DNA from: CAIZGX01 sp046048875
Lineage (GTDB): Bacteria > Bacteroidota > Bacteroidia > Flavobacteriales_D > Sanyastnellaceae
Assembly (NCBI GenBank): GCA_046048875.1
Contig: JBJOFG010000011.1
Location: 62,001 to 126,000 of the forward strand
Length of the DNA: 64,000 nt
Reading direction: 5' to 3'
Positions 52,428 through 60,510 of the stretch are shown here, one piece after another; the first letter of the stretch is position 1, and each line of letters starts with the position of its first letter. The position numbers and the translations under genes are program-made. The notes under the pieces are model-generated. The model did not search any database and was not told the origin of the DNA. It saw nothing but the letters and a program-made list of their open reading frames with translations.

Positions 52428-53720
52428 ATGACGTTCGAAGAACTAAAGTTAACGAGACAGTTTTTAGATGCTGTAAATGAGTTGGGGTATGAGTCTCCTT
52501 CCGAAATTCAAGAGAAAGTAATTCCTCGGGTTTTGGGTGGACAAGACGTCATTGGCATCGCACAAACCGGCACCGGGAAAACGGCGGCCTATGTGCTTCC
52601 TTTGTTGCAATTGCTGAAGTATCCGCAAGGCGACGAGCCAAGAGCGCTTATCCTGGTTCCAACCAAAGAATTGGTGGTTCAGGTGGAAGAACAAATTCAA
52701 AGCCTTTGTAAATACACTGAGCTTCGCTACGTGGCCTTGTACGGAGGCGTTGGTCCGAAGACTCAAATTGAAATCATAAAGAAAGGGGTCGACATCATTG
52801 TTGCCACTCCTGGAAGATTTCTCGAGATCTACGCGAAACGCGTAATCATTCCGAAGAAAATTAAGCACGTGGTGCTCGATGAATGTGACCGAATGATGGA
52901 CATGGGATTCTGGCCACAGTTGCGTGAAATTCAAGAGAAGCTTCCGCAAAAGAAACAGCAGTTGTTGTTCTCTGCAACGTTCCCTGAGCGTGTAGAACGC
53001 ATTGCGGATAATTTCCTTTTGTTCCCTTCACGTGTTGAAGTAACGCCACAAGCTACTCCGGCTACAACGGTGGAACAGAGAGTGTACATGGTTCCAAACT
53101 TCAAGACGAAATTGAACTTGCTCATGCACCTTTTAGAAGGAGATGAGATGAAGCGTGTGATGGTTTTTGTTCGCACCAAAGCCGATGCGACAAGCATGGG
53201 GAAATTCATGGAGCGAAGCAATGTGGGCGAGATTAGATTCCTTCACAGCAACATTGGACAAAACTCGCGCATGAATGCGATTAAAGATTTCAAAGACGGA
53301 AACGTTCGCATCTTGGTAAGCACAGATGTTACCGCAAGAGGAATTGATGTCTTCGAAGTTTCACACGTGGTGAACTTCCAAGTGCCCAGTCATTACGAAG
53401 ATTACGTTCACCGAATCGGAAGAACCGGTCGCGCCTTCAAGACGGGCGTTGCCATTAGCTTCGTAGACATGTCGGAAGAGTATCACTTAACGAACATTCA
53501 GAAAATTATTCGTCAGACCATTCCTGTTTTTGAAATTCCGGAAGTGGTGAAGATTGAAAAGACAGAGCCAGAAGAAAAACAAGATCAGGCGCGTGAGATC
53601 GATCGTCAGAAGCGTCTTGAAAATCCTGAATTCAAAGGGGCTTTCCACGAAAAGAAATCGTTACAAGCGAAGTTGAAGTTCAAACAAGAACGCGACAAGA
53701 AACAAAGAAGGAGCCGTTAA
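52428..53720 (+). CDS. DEAD-box family RNA helicase (DECD variant), RhlE-like
   Basis: The 430-aa protein has the full helicase core: YESPSEIQEKVIP (Q motif), AQTGTGKTAAYVLP, ATPGRF, SAT, STDVTARGIDV and HRIGRTGRAF. Motif II is LDECDRMMDMGF, that is DECD instead of DEAD. A short basic tail (KKSLQAKLKFKQERDKKQRRSR) binds RNA. Likely involved in ribosome assembly or mRNA remodelling. Confidence 0.92.
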   Translation: MTFEELKLTRQFLDAVNELGYESPSEIQEKVIPRVLGGQDVIGIAQTGTGKTAAYVLPLLQLLKYPQGDEPRALILVPTKELVVQVEEQIQSLCKYTELRYVALYGGVGPKTQIEIIKKGVDIIVATPGRFLEIYAKRVIIPKKIKHVVLDECDRMMDMGFWPQLREIQEKLPQKKQQLLFSATFPERVERIADNFLLFPSRVEVTPQATPATTVEQRVYMVPNFKTKLNLLMHLLEGDEMKRVMVFVRTKADATSMGKFMERSNVGEIRFLHSNIGQNSRMNAIKDFKDGNVRILVSTDVTARGIDVFEVSHVVNFQVPSHYEDYVHRIGRTGRAFKTGVAISFVDMSEEYHLTNIQKIIRQTIPVFEIPEVVKIEKTEPEEKQDQAREIDRQKRLENPEFKGAFHEKKSLQAKLKFKQERDKKQRRSR

Positions 53721-53730
53721 GGCTCCTTTC
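53708..53730 (+). terminator. Terminator overlapping the stop of the DECD-box helicase
   Basis: Stem AAGGAGCC / GGCTCCTT with the stop codon in the GTTAA loop; the downstream T tract (TCTTATTAT) is weak. Confidence 0.65.
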
Positions 53731-53734
53731 TTAT

Positions 53735-53770
53735 TATCTCATTCTAACTCTGTTTCTCATTCTCTTTCTT
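53735..53770. repeat. CTCATTCT-type short repeat
   Basis: Contains two CTCATTCT units with CTGTTT between them, between two converging genes. The same units recur near 60331 and 61818-61858. Confidence 0.4.
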
Positions 53771-55124
53771 AGTGCGAAACCACCACCTTCTTCGTTACGC
53801 TATTTTTTCCACTTCCAACACGAACGAAATACGTTCCGTTATACAACGTGCGTGTGTCGAAATGAGCCAGTGTGCTCCCTTGATAAAGCGTAGTGCTTGA
53901 AATTAATTTTCCATCGGCACTCAATAAATCTACTTGCACATTGCTGCGATTTACGGTGTTCACTTGAACAGCCAATACATCTTGAACAGGATTAGGGAAG
54001 GTGTTCACGTTTATATTTTCAATTTGAACATCTGCAACGGTGCTTGGAGTGTAGGTCGTTACCGCTTCCGTAATACTGGTCACTTTTGCTGCAACCTTGG
54101 TTCCGTAAAATGTTGGTCCAACCACATAAGGGTATGCCGAATTGTGATTCGCATCTACCGTGCAGAAATACGCGTAGGTTCCATTCGGATACTCAGGAGT
54201 TACGCAAAATCTTCCGTTGTGAACGTCGAGGTAATCTTCCATTCCCGGATGAGCCACGAACTCGTAATCTTCTCTGTAACGTCCAAGTGGATACGTAGCG
54301 CTCACAGTAGGACCATCGATCACATCCGTGCCATCGGCATAAGCGGTGCGTGCAATAATGTCTCTCAATTGAAATCCGCTTTTCATGCGAGCAATGCCAC
54401 CTGTTCCATCTGCATTGGCGTACCCGTAAGCTCCGTATATCGGGAATCCATCATAGGCATATCCAAGAAGGGGAGAGTGCTCGGTTGAATTAATGACGTA
54501 CAATCCGTCTGCCGCATAAATGTCGCAAACGTTAGAAAGCACAACAAGGTCTAAATTGAAGGCACTTGGATTTTGGTGGTGGTGATAATTTCCCATGGCC
54601 GGATGACCTTTCGCGCAATCGAATCCTATGCGCTCAGCAGGAACAGCATCACGATTCCAAACACCTTGTCCCGGAGGACCCATGATTGGTCCACCTGCTT
54701 CGGCCTGCGTTTGATTGTTCCAAGAAACGCCGTCTCTGTAATCGAACAAAGCAACACCGTTGATGAAAACACCAATGTTTCCGCCTGTAGTGTTCGTTGG
54801 AGTGCCTGTGTTTTGAACGGGATTCAAAGGGAATTTAAAAATCGCATTTTGGTCTTGTGCCAGTGATGGATTCCCATCAAGGAAAGGACCTGTGATGTAA
54901 GCTGGAATTCCATTTGTGCTAACATAAACCCAATTCGTAGAATATTGAACGGTTTGAACATTCGCAGCGGTGTTGTCATTAATGGGAGTTGGATTTCCAC
55001 TTACATAATGTCTTCCAGTAATGCCTGTCGTATTTTGAAGCCAAGAGGTAATAACAGGACCTTGAGCATACGATTGGCTCACCGCAAGAACAAGGCTAAG
55101 GATTAGAACGTTGAATAATTTCAT
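53769..55124 (-). CDS. YHYH-domain protein with T9SS sorting domain
   Basis: The 451-aa secreted protein has a signal peptide (MKLFNVLILSLVLAVSQSYAQ), a YHYH-type domain (about 40-350) with the His-rich MGNYHHHQNPSAFNLD, GYAYDGFPIYGAYGY and GRFCVTPEYPNGTYAYF, and a type A T9SS sorting domain at the end (NVNTFPNPVQDVLAVQV, GTYFVRVGSGKNSVTKKVV). YHYH proteins have no settled function; clustered His suggest metal binding. It overlaps the MbnH-like gene by 29 nt and ends the operon. Confidence 0.85.
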   Translation of the reverse strand: MKLFNVLILSLVLAVSQSYAQGPVITSWLQNTTGITGRHYVSGNPTPINDNTAANVQTVQYSTNWVYVSTNGIPAYITGPFLDGNPSLAQDQNAIFKFPLNPVQNTGTPTNTTGGNIGVFINGVALFDYRDGVSWNNQTQAEAGGPIMGPPGQGVWNRDAVPAERIGFDCAKGHPAMGNYHHHQNPSAFNLDLVVLSNVCDIYAADGLYVINSTEHSPLLGYAYDGFPIYGAYGYANADGTGGIARMKSGFQLRDIIARTAYADGTDVIDGPTVSATYPLGRYREDYEFVAHPGMEDYLDVHNGRFCVTPEYPNGTYAYFCTVDANHNSAYPYVVGPTFYGTKVAAKVTSITEAVTTYTPSTVADVQIENINVNTFPNPVQDVLAVQVNTVNRSNVQVDLLSADGKLISSTTLYQGSTLAHFDTRTLYNGTYFVRVGSGKNSVTKKVVVSH

Positions 55125-56136
55125 GTTGAAGGATTTGGGGAAATTGATATTCTTTTCGAGTTAAAAATTGATGATCCGTTAAGGTTAGCAAAAACGCAAT
55201 CAAGTCTTGCTTGTCGTTGGAAGACAAATTCAACGAATGGTTTAACGGCGATGAAATATTTTCTTCAATTCCTTGAATGCAAGAATAATGATTCATCACC
55301 TGTTGCAAGGTTCGAAACCTTCCATCGTGCATATAGGGAAAGCTCATTTCAACATTGCGCAAAGAAGGCACTTTAAACAAGCGCTCATCTGATTTCAAGT
55401 GAGTGAGAGATCCTCTTCCTAAGTCTTGAAGGGTGTCGTTCAACGCCAATCCATTGCTCACGAACGCGTCGTTGGTGAACAACGGCTCTGTATGACACGC
55501 ATTGCATTTTTGTTGAAAGAGCGCATAGCCTTTTTTCTCTTGTGCGGAAAAAGAGTTCTTTCCAGCAAGCACTTCATCGTATTTACTCTGATTGCTCACA
55601 AAGCTTAACATGAATTGCGAAAGCGATTTCAAGACGCGCTCTCCAGTTGCCAAACTATCCCCCCATGCTTGGAAGAAATATGCGCGATAAAATTTTCTCT
55701 TGTTGAGTTTACTCACCACGTTCGCCAAGGTCTCGTTCATCTCCAAAACATTTTCAATAGGCGCCATGGCTTGCGCATCCAATGAATGAACAGCGCCGTC
55801 CCACATGAAGTTTTTCTTCCATGCTAAATTGAACAAGGCTGGCGCATTACGTTTTCCAACACGATCGAAAACACCGTGGCTTAACGCATGATCTGTATGC
55901 GTGAACGCAGTGTAAGACAAGTGACAAGATGAACACGAAATGGTGTTGTCTGAAGACAAAATCGGATCGTAAAAAAGCAGTCTTCCTAATTCTTTTTTTT
56001 CGGAAGTAGGCGGATTGTTCTTTTCGTTATAGACTTTCTCGGGCCAAAAAATTTTTCGTTTAGGTGGAAGGGTAAAGCCAATAGCAAAGACAAAAAGCAA
56101 AATAAATATGGAAAAGAAATAGCTTTTTCGAATCAT
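55096..56136 (-). CDS. Di-heme peroxidase, MbnH/MauG/CcpA-like
   Basis: The 346-aa exported protein (N-terminal helix FFSIFILLFVFAIGF) binds two c-type hemes: CSSCH near 67 and CNACH near 209. Other family features are KRNAPALFNLAWKKNFMWDGAVHSL, MAPIENVLEM and VPSLRNVEMSFPYMHDGRF. The family includes cytochrome c peroxidases, MauG (tryptophan tryptophylquinone maturation) and MbnH, which oxidises a Trp of its partner MbnP. Because the preceding overlapping gene carries an MbnP domain, an MbnH role is favoured. It overlaps both neighbours (4 and 29 nt). Confidence 0.88.
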   Translation of the reverse strand: MIRKSYFFSIFILLFVFAIGFTLPPKRKIFWPEKVYNEKNNPPTSEKKELGRLLFYDPILSSDNTISCSSCHLSYTAFTHTDHALSHGVFDRVGKRNAPALFNLAWKKNFMWDGAVHSLDAQAMAPIENVLEMNETLANVVSKLNKRKFYRAYFFQAWGDSLATGERVLKSLSQFMLSFVSNQSKYDEVLAGKNSFSAQEKKGYALFQQKCNACHTEPLFTNDAFVSNGLALNDTLQDLGRGSLTHLKSDERLFKVPSLRNVEMSFPYMHDGRFRTLQQVMNHYSCIQGIEENISSPLNHSLNLSSNDKQDLIAFLLTLTDHQFLTRKEYQFPQILQHEIIQRSNP

Positions 56137-57638
56137 TTCATTACTGCTGAAAAAGAAGTGCTCAACGCTTTTGTGTAATTGGAAACATGCGCACTCGGAC
56201 TCATAAGTGTATATTCTTTATTTGTTTGAACCTCTTCAAGAAAAGCGGAAAGTTCCAATTGAATCATTAGATTTTGAACGCGTTTTTCAGGAGGTAATAT
56301 CGGAATAAGTGTAACCAATCTTACGATAGGAATGTCTACAGTTTGCGAACTCATGTGTGCATGAGAAAACCCACCGAGATGAAGGTTTAAAGCTTGTCCG
56401 CTTTTGTCTTTTCCTTCCAACTTAAACTGAATGTATCCGCTTTGCCAACTCCAATACATGCCGTTGGCGGGGTCTAACGCGCAGCAATGAACGCCTGCGG
56501 CGTTGGTAACAGAATCGACACCTAGAGTAAGTCGGATGTAGCTGGCTTTTTGGCTGTTGATTGGAATTGAAAAATTCAGAGAATTTCTATTCGAAAAATC
56601 GAGTAGGCGGTAGGCAGCGGAATCTTTGCCAATGACTTGCCTATTGATGTCTAATAGCTCAATATTCCCAACATAGCATTTCAGTAAATCAACATGAAGA
56701 AGAGAGTCGGCATAATCCAGCGGTGTCATTTCAAAATTGAACTGAAATCGTCCCTCCACCTTTGAATGCATCTGTTCGAATTCAACAACAACAGGAAAGT
56801 GGTCAGAAAGAAGCGGTTCAGTGACGTCGGTGTTTCCAACTTTGTAGGATGAGAATCCGAAGTTTTTCAATTTATAAAAGACATAGTCTATGCGCGGAGC
56901 ATTCGGATTCGCGGCACGTTCAAAATTGTTGAAGGTGCCAACTTTCTCCGAAGCACCCATACCCGCATCTGAGAATGCTGCACGAAGTTTATTCAAAGCA
57001 GCATCTTCCGGCGTGCAGTTGAAATCACCCATGACAATGATGTTTTGAATGGAAGTAAAGGCTTCAATTTCATTCAAAATAAGTTTGGCACTTTCTTGTC
57101 TGGCGCGCACCCCTAGGTGATCCCAATGCGAGTTCACAACCAATAGAGTGTCGTTTGTTTTTAGATCGAAGAGCAAGGCGAATGTCGCAATGCGCTCGCA
57201 GGCAGCGTCCCAACCTTTGCTCGGTTTGGTGGGTGTTTCCGATAACCAAACCGTTTTCGATTTAATCAATGAAAAACGATTCGAGTTGAAATAAATAGGA
57301 GAGTATTCGCCTTTGGTTTCGCCATCTTCTCGGCCAACGCCGACGCGCTTGTAAAGAAGTTTTTTGTTTGTGATGTTGTAAAAAAACGTTTCAACTTCCA
57401 AAACCTCATTGTGCAAGACCTCTTGAAATCCACAAATGTCGGGTTGTTCATTCACAAGAAAGTTCCGCACGTTTTCACTTCGATTCGGCCAACTGTTTTC
57501 GCCGTCGTTCGGATTGTTGTAACGAATGTTGAAGGACAAAACTTTTAGTTTCGGAATTTGCCCATATGCTGAAGTACACTGAAATGCAATGAGAACAAAC
57601 AGAAAACTAATTTTTATGCAGCCAGCCAAGTATTTCAT
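56133..57638 (-). CDS. EEP-family phosphodiesterase fused to an MbnP-like domain
   Basis: From the ATG at 57638 the protein is 501 aa with a signal peptide (YLAGCIKISFLFVLIAFQCTSAYG); longer frames run into the CHAP gene. Residues about 35-285 are an endonuclease/exonuclease/phosphatase domain: VLSFNIRYNNPND, CGFQEVL (catalytic Glu), NSHWDHLGVRAR, VMGDFNCTPED and LSDHFPVVVEF, with Asp, Asn and His present. Residues about 290-500 match MbnP: CYVGNIELLD, YRLLDFS, ALDPANGMYWSWQSGYI (near 390-400) with LEGK, and HLGGF. MbnP proteins bind copper; the Trp cluster is the site that MbnH modifies. The next gene encodes the di-heme partner. Confidence 0.8.
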   Translation of the reverse strand: MKYLAGCIKISFLFVLIAFQCTSAYGQIPKLKVLSFNIRYNNPNDGENSWPNRSENVRNFLVNEQPDICGFQEVLHNEVLEVETFFYNITNKKLLYKRVGVGREDGETKGEYSPIYFNSNRFSLIKSKTVWLSETPTKPSKGWDAACERIATFALLFDLKTNDTLLVVNSHWDHLGVRARQESAKLILNEIEAFTSIQNIIVMGDFNCTPEDAALNKLRAAFSDAGMGASEKVGTFNNFERAANPNAPRIDYVFYKLKNFGFSSYKVGNTDVTEPLLSDHFPVVVEFEQMHSKVEGRFQFNFEMTPLDYADSLLHVDLLKCYVGNIELLDINRQVIGKDSAAYRLLDFSNRNSLNFSIPINSQKASYIRLTLGVDSVTNAAGVHCCALDPANGMYWSWQSGYIQFKLEGKDKSGQALNLHLGGFSHAHMSSQTVDIPIVRLVTLIPILPPEKRVQNLMIQLELSAFLEEVQTNKEYTLMSPSAHVSNYTKALSTSFSAVMK

Positions 57639-58167
57639 CGTCATCAATGGTATAACCAGAACCGTTGTATATGAGTGGAAGAGTAATTCTACTCGGCGCA
57701 CCTGGACCTGGATTTTGTTGAATTATTTCAATGCTGTTGTTGCTGTTGTTCTTCACTACAATAGCCACGTGTCCGTAAGGGTTCCATTCGTTTCCCTTCC
57801 ATACAATTAAATCATGTGTTTGAGGAATACCTTTTCCTCCGTTTTTATATTGAATCAGATTTCGCTCTGTATTCAGTTGTCCGTCTTTGAATTTTGAATT
57901 GTAGAAGTCTTTGGCGTGTCCGTATGAGTTCGGCATTTTGTGTTTGAAATACTCATAGTAATAACGCTTCACGAATTCGACGCATTGAAATCTCAGACCA
58001 ATATTGTATCCATCGGCACTGACATTCCGAGTGCTCACATGCGAGACGCTTCCATTGTAATAGACCTTTACTCCGTTGAATTCATCGACAACATCGCCCA
58101 CCTTTTTTTGAGCAATAAGGGTAGTGCTGAATAAAAGAAATGCCAAGGAGAGCAGCGTTCGATTCAT
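57607..58167 (-). CDS. CHAP-domain amidase/peptidase
   Basis: The 186-aa exported protein (signal MNRTLLSLAFLLFSTTLIAQ) has a CHAP domain: nucleophile Cys in RFQCVEFVKRYY (about 61), His in YGHVAIVVKN (about 132) and an acidic/aromatic ending (EIIQQNPGPGAPSR). CHAP enzymes cut peptidoglycan stem peptides or amides, or glutathionylspermidine. Its end overlaps the start of the EEP-MbnP gene by 32 nt, so it is the operon's first gene. It may be unrelated to the heme/copper genes that follow. Confidence 0.85.
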   Translation of the reverse strand: MNRTLLSLAFLLFSTTLIAQKKVGDVVDEFNGVKVYYNGSVSHVSTRNVSADGYNIGLRFQCVEFVKRYYYEYFKHKMPNSYGHAKDFYNSKFKDGQLNTERNLIQYKNGGKGIPQTHDLIVWKGNEWNPYGHVAIVVKNNSNNSIEIIQQNPGPGAPSRITLPLIYNGSGYTIDDDEILGWLHKN

Positions 58168-58184
58168 GCTTGCAAGGTAAAATA

Positions 58185-58212
58185 AAAAAACCTCCCGAAG
58201 GAGGTTTTTTTA
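58185..58212 (-). terminator. Terminator of rpsA (bidirectional shape)
   Basis: Stem AAAAAACCTCC / GGAGGTTTTTT with loop CGAA gives T tracts on both strands; it lies 19 nt after the rpsA stop. Confidence 0.9.
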
Positions 58213-58230
58213 AGTTCGAGGGAAGAGGAA

Positions 58231-60177
58231 TTATGCTCCTTCTTCACCGTCCATTTTCTCTTTCAATGCAGCCAATGCACCCAAGTCACCAAGAGTTGAT
58301 TTCTCAACTTGAGCGTTAACTTGCTTCACAGCTGAATTGTTGTCTTCTTTCTTAGCGCCGGCACCAGCACGCTTTGGCTTAGCCTCAGCAGATGCAGTGA
58401 TTTCCTCTGGCTTCCAAGTTTGTGTGTGAGACACAGCAATCTTGCGTTGGTTCTTGTTGAACTCAAGAACGATGAAGTCAAGAGTCTCTTCAACTTTCGC
58501 TGTAGAACCATCTTCTTTCTTCATGTTTTTGTTCAAGCAGAATCCTTCTAAACCGTAAGGAAGAGCAACTACACAGTGGTTACCTTCTTTCTTTACGATA
58601 GTACCTTGGTGCTTGGTTCCTTCAACGAATACAGTTTCGAACACATCCCATGGATTTTCTTCCACTTGTTTGTGACCTAGGCTGATTTTACGTCCTTCAC
58701 GATCCAATTCCAAAACAACTACTTGCATATCATCTCCGATAGCGCAGAACTCACTTGGATGCTTGATCTTCTTAGACCAAGAAAGGTCAGAGATGTGAAC
58801 AAGACCATCGATTCCGTCTGCTAATTCGCAGAAGATACCGAATGTAGTGAATGCACGAACTTTCGCAGTGTGCTTGCTTCCTACAGGGAAACGAGACTCA
58901 ATTCCGTCCCATGGATCAGAAGTCAATTGCTTCAATCCAAGGCTTAATTTACGCTCGTCTTTCTCCATGCTTAGGATAACAGCTTCAACCTCTTGTCCTA
59001 CTTTCAAGAAATCTTGAGCAGAACGTAAGTGTGAACTCCAAGACATTTCAGAAACGTGAATCAATCCTTCTACACCTGGAGCAATCTCAACGAATGCACC
59101 GTAGTCTGCAAGAACAACCACTTTACCTGTAATCTTTTGTCCAACTTCCAAAGTATCTTGAATAGCATCCCATGGGTGAGCAGACAATTGTTTCAAGCCA
59201 AGAGCGATACGCTTCTTGTCATCATCGAAGTCAAGAATAACCACGTTGATTTTAGAATCCAATTGAACAATCTCTTCAGGATGAACAATACGTCCCCAAG
59301 AAAGGTCAGTAATGTGAATCAATCCATCTACGCCGCCAAGGTCAACGAATACACCGTAGCTTGTGATGTTTTTAACCACACCTTCCAATACTTGTCCTTT
59401 TTCAAGGCCAGACATGATTTGCTTCTTCTGTTCTTCCAACTCAGCTTCAATAAGAGCTTTGTGAGAAACAACAACGTTTTTGAATTCGTTGTTGATTTTA
59501 ACAACTTTCAATTCCATGATTTTTCCAACGTAAACGTCGTAATCACGAATTGGCTTAACGTCGATTTGAGAACCTGGCAAGAACGCCTCAATTCCGAATA
59601 CGTCAACGATAAGACCACCTTTGGTGCGGCATTTAACTTCACCTTTGATGATTTCGCCAGACTCAAGAGCTGCATTAACGTTACCCCAAGCGCTGAACAA
59701 ACGAGCAGTCTTGTGAGAAACGATTAATTGTCCGTTTTTGTCTTCTTGTAATTCAACATAAACAGGAACGCGATCACCCGCTTTAAGATCTGGGTTGTAA
59801 CGGAATTCAGTCACCGCAACAACACCTTCAGACTTGTATCCGATGTTTATCACAACTTCTTTCTTTCCAACAGAAACAACGGTTCCTTCAATAACTGTTT
59901 TTTCAGCAATTGTAGACAACGTGTTTTCGTACATTGAATCGTAGCGTGAACGCTCTTCATCGTTGTATCCGCCTGCAGACTCATACGCTTCCCAACTGAA
60001 CTCGCCTTTTTCATTCATGAAAGCAGCGTCGTCAGCAGTGCTGTACAACTCTAGAGGTTCTTCTGCAGAAACTTCTTCTTCTACAGATGCAGAAGCAGTA
60101 GCTTCAGTGTTTTCAGTTCCTTCGTTGGTTGGAACAGTGTTTTCAGCTTCTTCAGCTGGGTTTAATTCTTCTGCCAT
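58231..60177 (-). CDS. rpsA: 30S ribosomal protein S1
   Basis: The 648-aa protein consists of an acidic N-terminal extension (about 1-70: EEVSAEEPLELYS) and six S1 RNA-binding repeats; clear ones contain VEGLIHVSEMSWSS, GVDGLIHITDLSWG and DGLVHISDLSWSKK, with intervening HPWDAIQD/DPWDGIES linkers. A Lys/Ala-rich tail closes it. S1 brings mRNA to the 30S subunit; in Bacteroidota, with few SD sequences, it is central to initiation. Single gene with its own terminator; the promoter-like TATATTCG is at 60283-60290. Confidence 0.97.
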   Translation of the reverse strand: MAEELNPAEEAENTVPTNEGTENTEATASASVEEEVSAEEPLELYSTADDAAFMNEKGEFSWEAYESAGGYNDEERSRYDSMYENTLSTIAEKTVIEGTVVSVGKKEVVINIGYKSEGVVAVTEFRYNPDLKAGDRVPVYVELQEDKNGQLIVSHKTARLFSAWGNVNAALESGEIIKGEVKCRTKGGLIVDVFGIEAFLPGSQIDVKPIRDYDVYVGKIMELKVVKINNEFKNVVVSHKALIEAELEEQKKQIMSGLEKGQVLEGVVKNITSYGVFVDLGGVDGLIHITDLSWGRIVHPEEIVQLDSKINVVILDFDDDKKRIALGLKQLSAHPWDAIQDTLEVGQKITGKVVVLADYGAFVEIAPGVEGLIHVSEMSWSSHLRSAQDFLKVGQEVEAVILSMEKDERKLSLGLKQLTSDPWDGIESRFPVGSKHTAKVRAFTTFGIFCELADGIDGLVHISDLSWSKKIKHPSEFCAIGDDMQVVVLELDREGRKISLGHKQVEENPWDVFETVFVEGTKHQGTIVKKEGNHCVVALPYGLEGFCLNKNMKKEDGSTAKVEETLDFIVLEFNKNQRKIAVSHTQTWKPEEITASAEAKPKRAGAGAKKEDNNSAVKQVNAQVEKSTLGDLGALAALKEKMDGEEGA

Positions 60178-60290
60178 GGGGCATTTTTAATTTGTATTTC
60201 ATTCGCCTTCGCACGCATGTGGAATGAAAGAGTTAGTTATTGTTCAGTGACTCAGCGTCTTATCACTGCCCAAAAAGGGACGCGAATATA
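60178..60290 (-). promoter_or_regulatory. Leader of rpsA with alternative hairpins
   Basis: The -7-like TATATTCG (minus strand, 60290-60283) gives a leader of about 100 nt. GACGC/GCGTC (60279-60283 with 60255-60259) and TCACTG/CAGTGA (60263-60268 with 60245-60250) interleave and therefore exclude each other or form a pseudoknot. Autogenous control by S1 is a plausible but untested reading. Confidence 0.4.
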
Positions 60291-60320
60291 CAAAGAAAAT
60301 CTTGGTTTCGAGCCGATTGA

Positions 60321-60418
60321 GTAAGAATTTTCATTCTCATTCTCCTACTGTTTCGCATTCTGAATTTCATCTGCAAGGAGTAGGAGAAACACAATGAGAA
60401 TGAGGCGTGCAATCTTAC
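60321..60418. repeat. Imperfect inverted repeat, CTCATTCT family
   Basis: Arms pair GTAAGA (60321-60326) with TCTTAC (60413-60418), TCATTCTCAT (60331-60340) with ATGAGAATGA (60394-60403), and TCTCCTAC (60341-60348) with GTAGGAGA (60380-60387). Confidence 0.6.
60378..60405 (+). repeat. 28-bp direct repeat, copy 1
   Basis: Identical over 28 bp to 61873-61900 (starts GAGTAGGAGAAACACAATG). The two copies flank the EEP-family T9SS cargo gene. Confidence 0.85.
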
Positions 60419-60510
60419 CTTTTTACAGAGACATTCGCGAAGCATTCGCCAACGGCATTCGTGCAAAGCACATTCGTCCTTCGGACATTCACCTCTCTTG
60501 GTTTTCCAGT

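Larger units (their letters stand above)
60291..60510. other. Intergenic region with inverted repeat and decayed element
   Basis: Between rpsA's promoter and the end of the next gene. It holds a long imperfect inverted repeat (60321-60418), a run of CATTCG units (about 60428-60492), and TTCCAGTCTATCCCTCAC (near 60506-60523), which resembles the end of the element at 61728-61812. No credible gene. Confidence 0.5.

Noticed and set aside
53934..54488. A 184-codon plus-strand ORF
   Set aside because: It lies antisense within the YHYH protein gene, has no recognizable domain, and reflects codon bias.
59056..59727. A 223-codon plus-strand ORF
   Set aside because: It is fully antisense to rpsA, with no family signal; rpsA's six S1 repeats explain the sequence.
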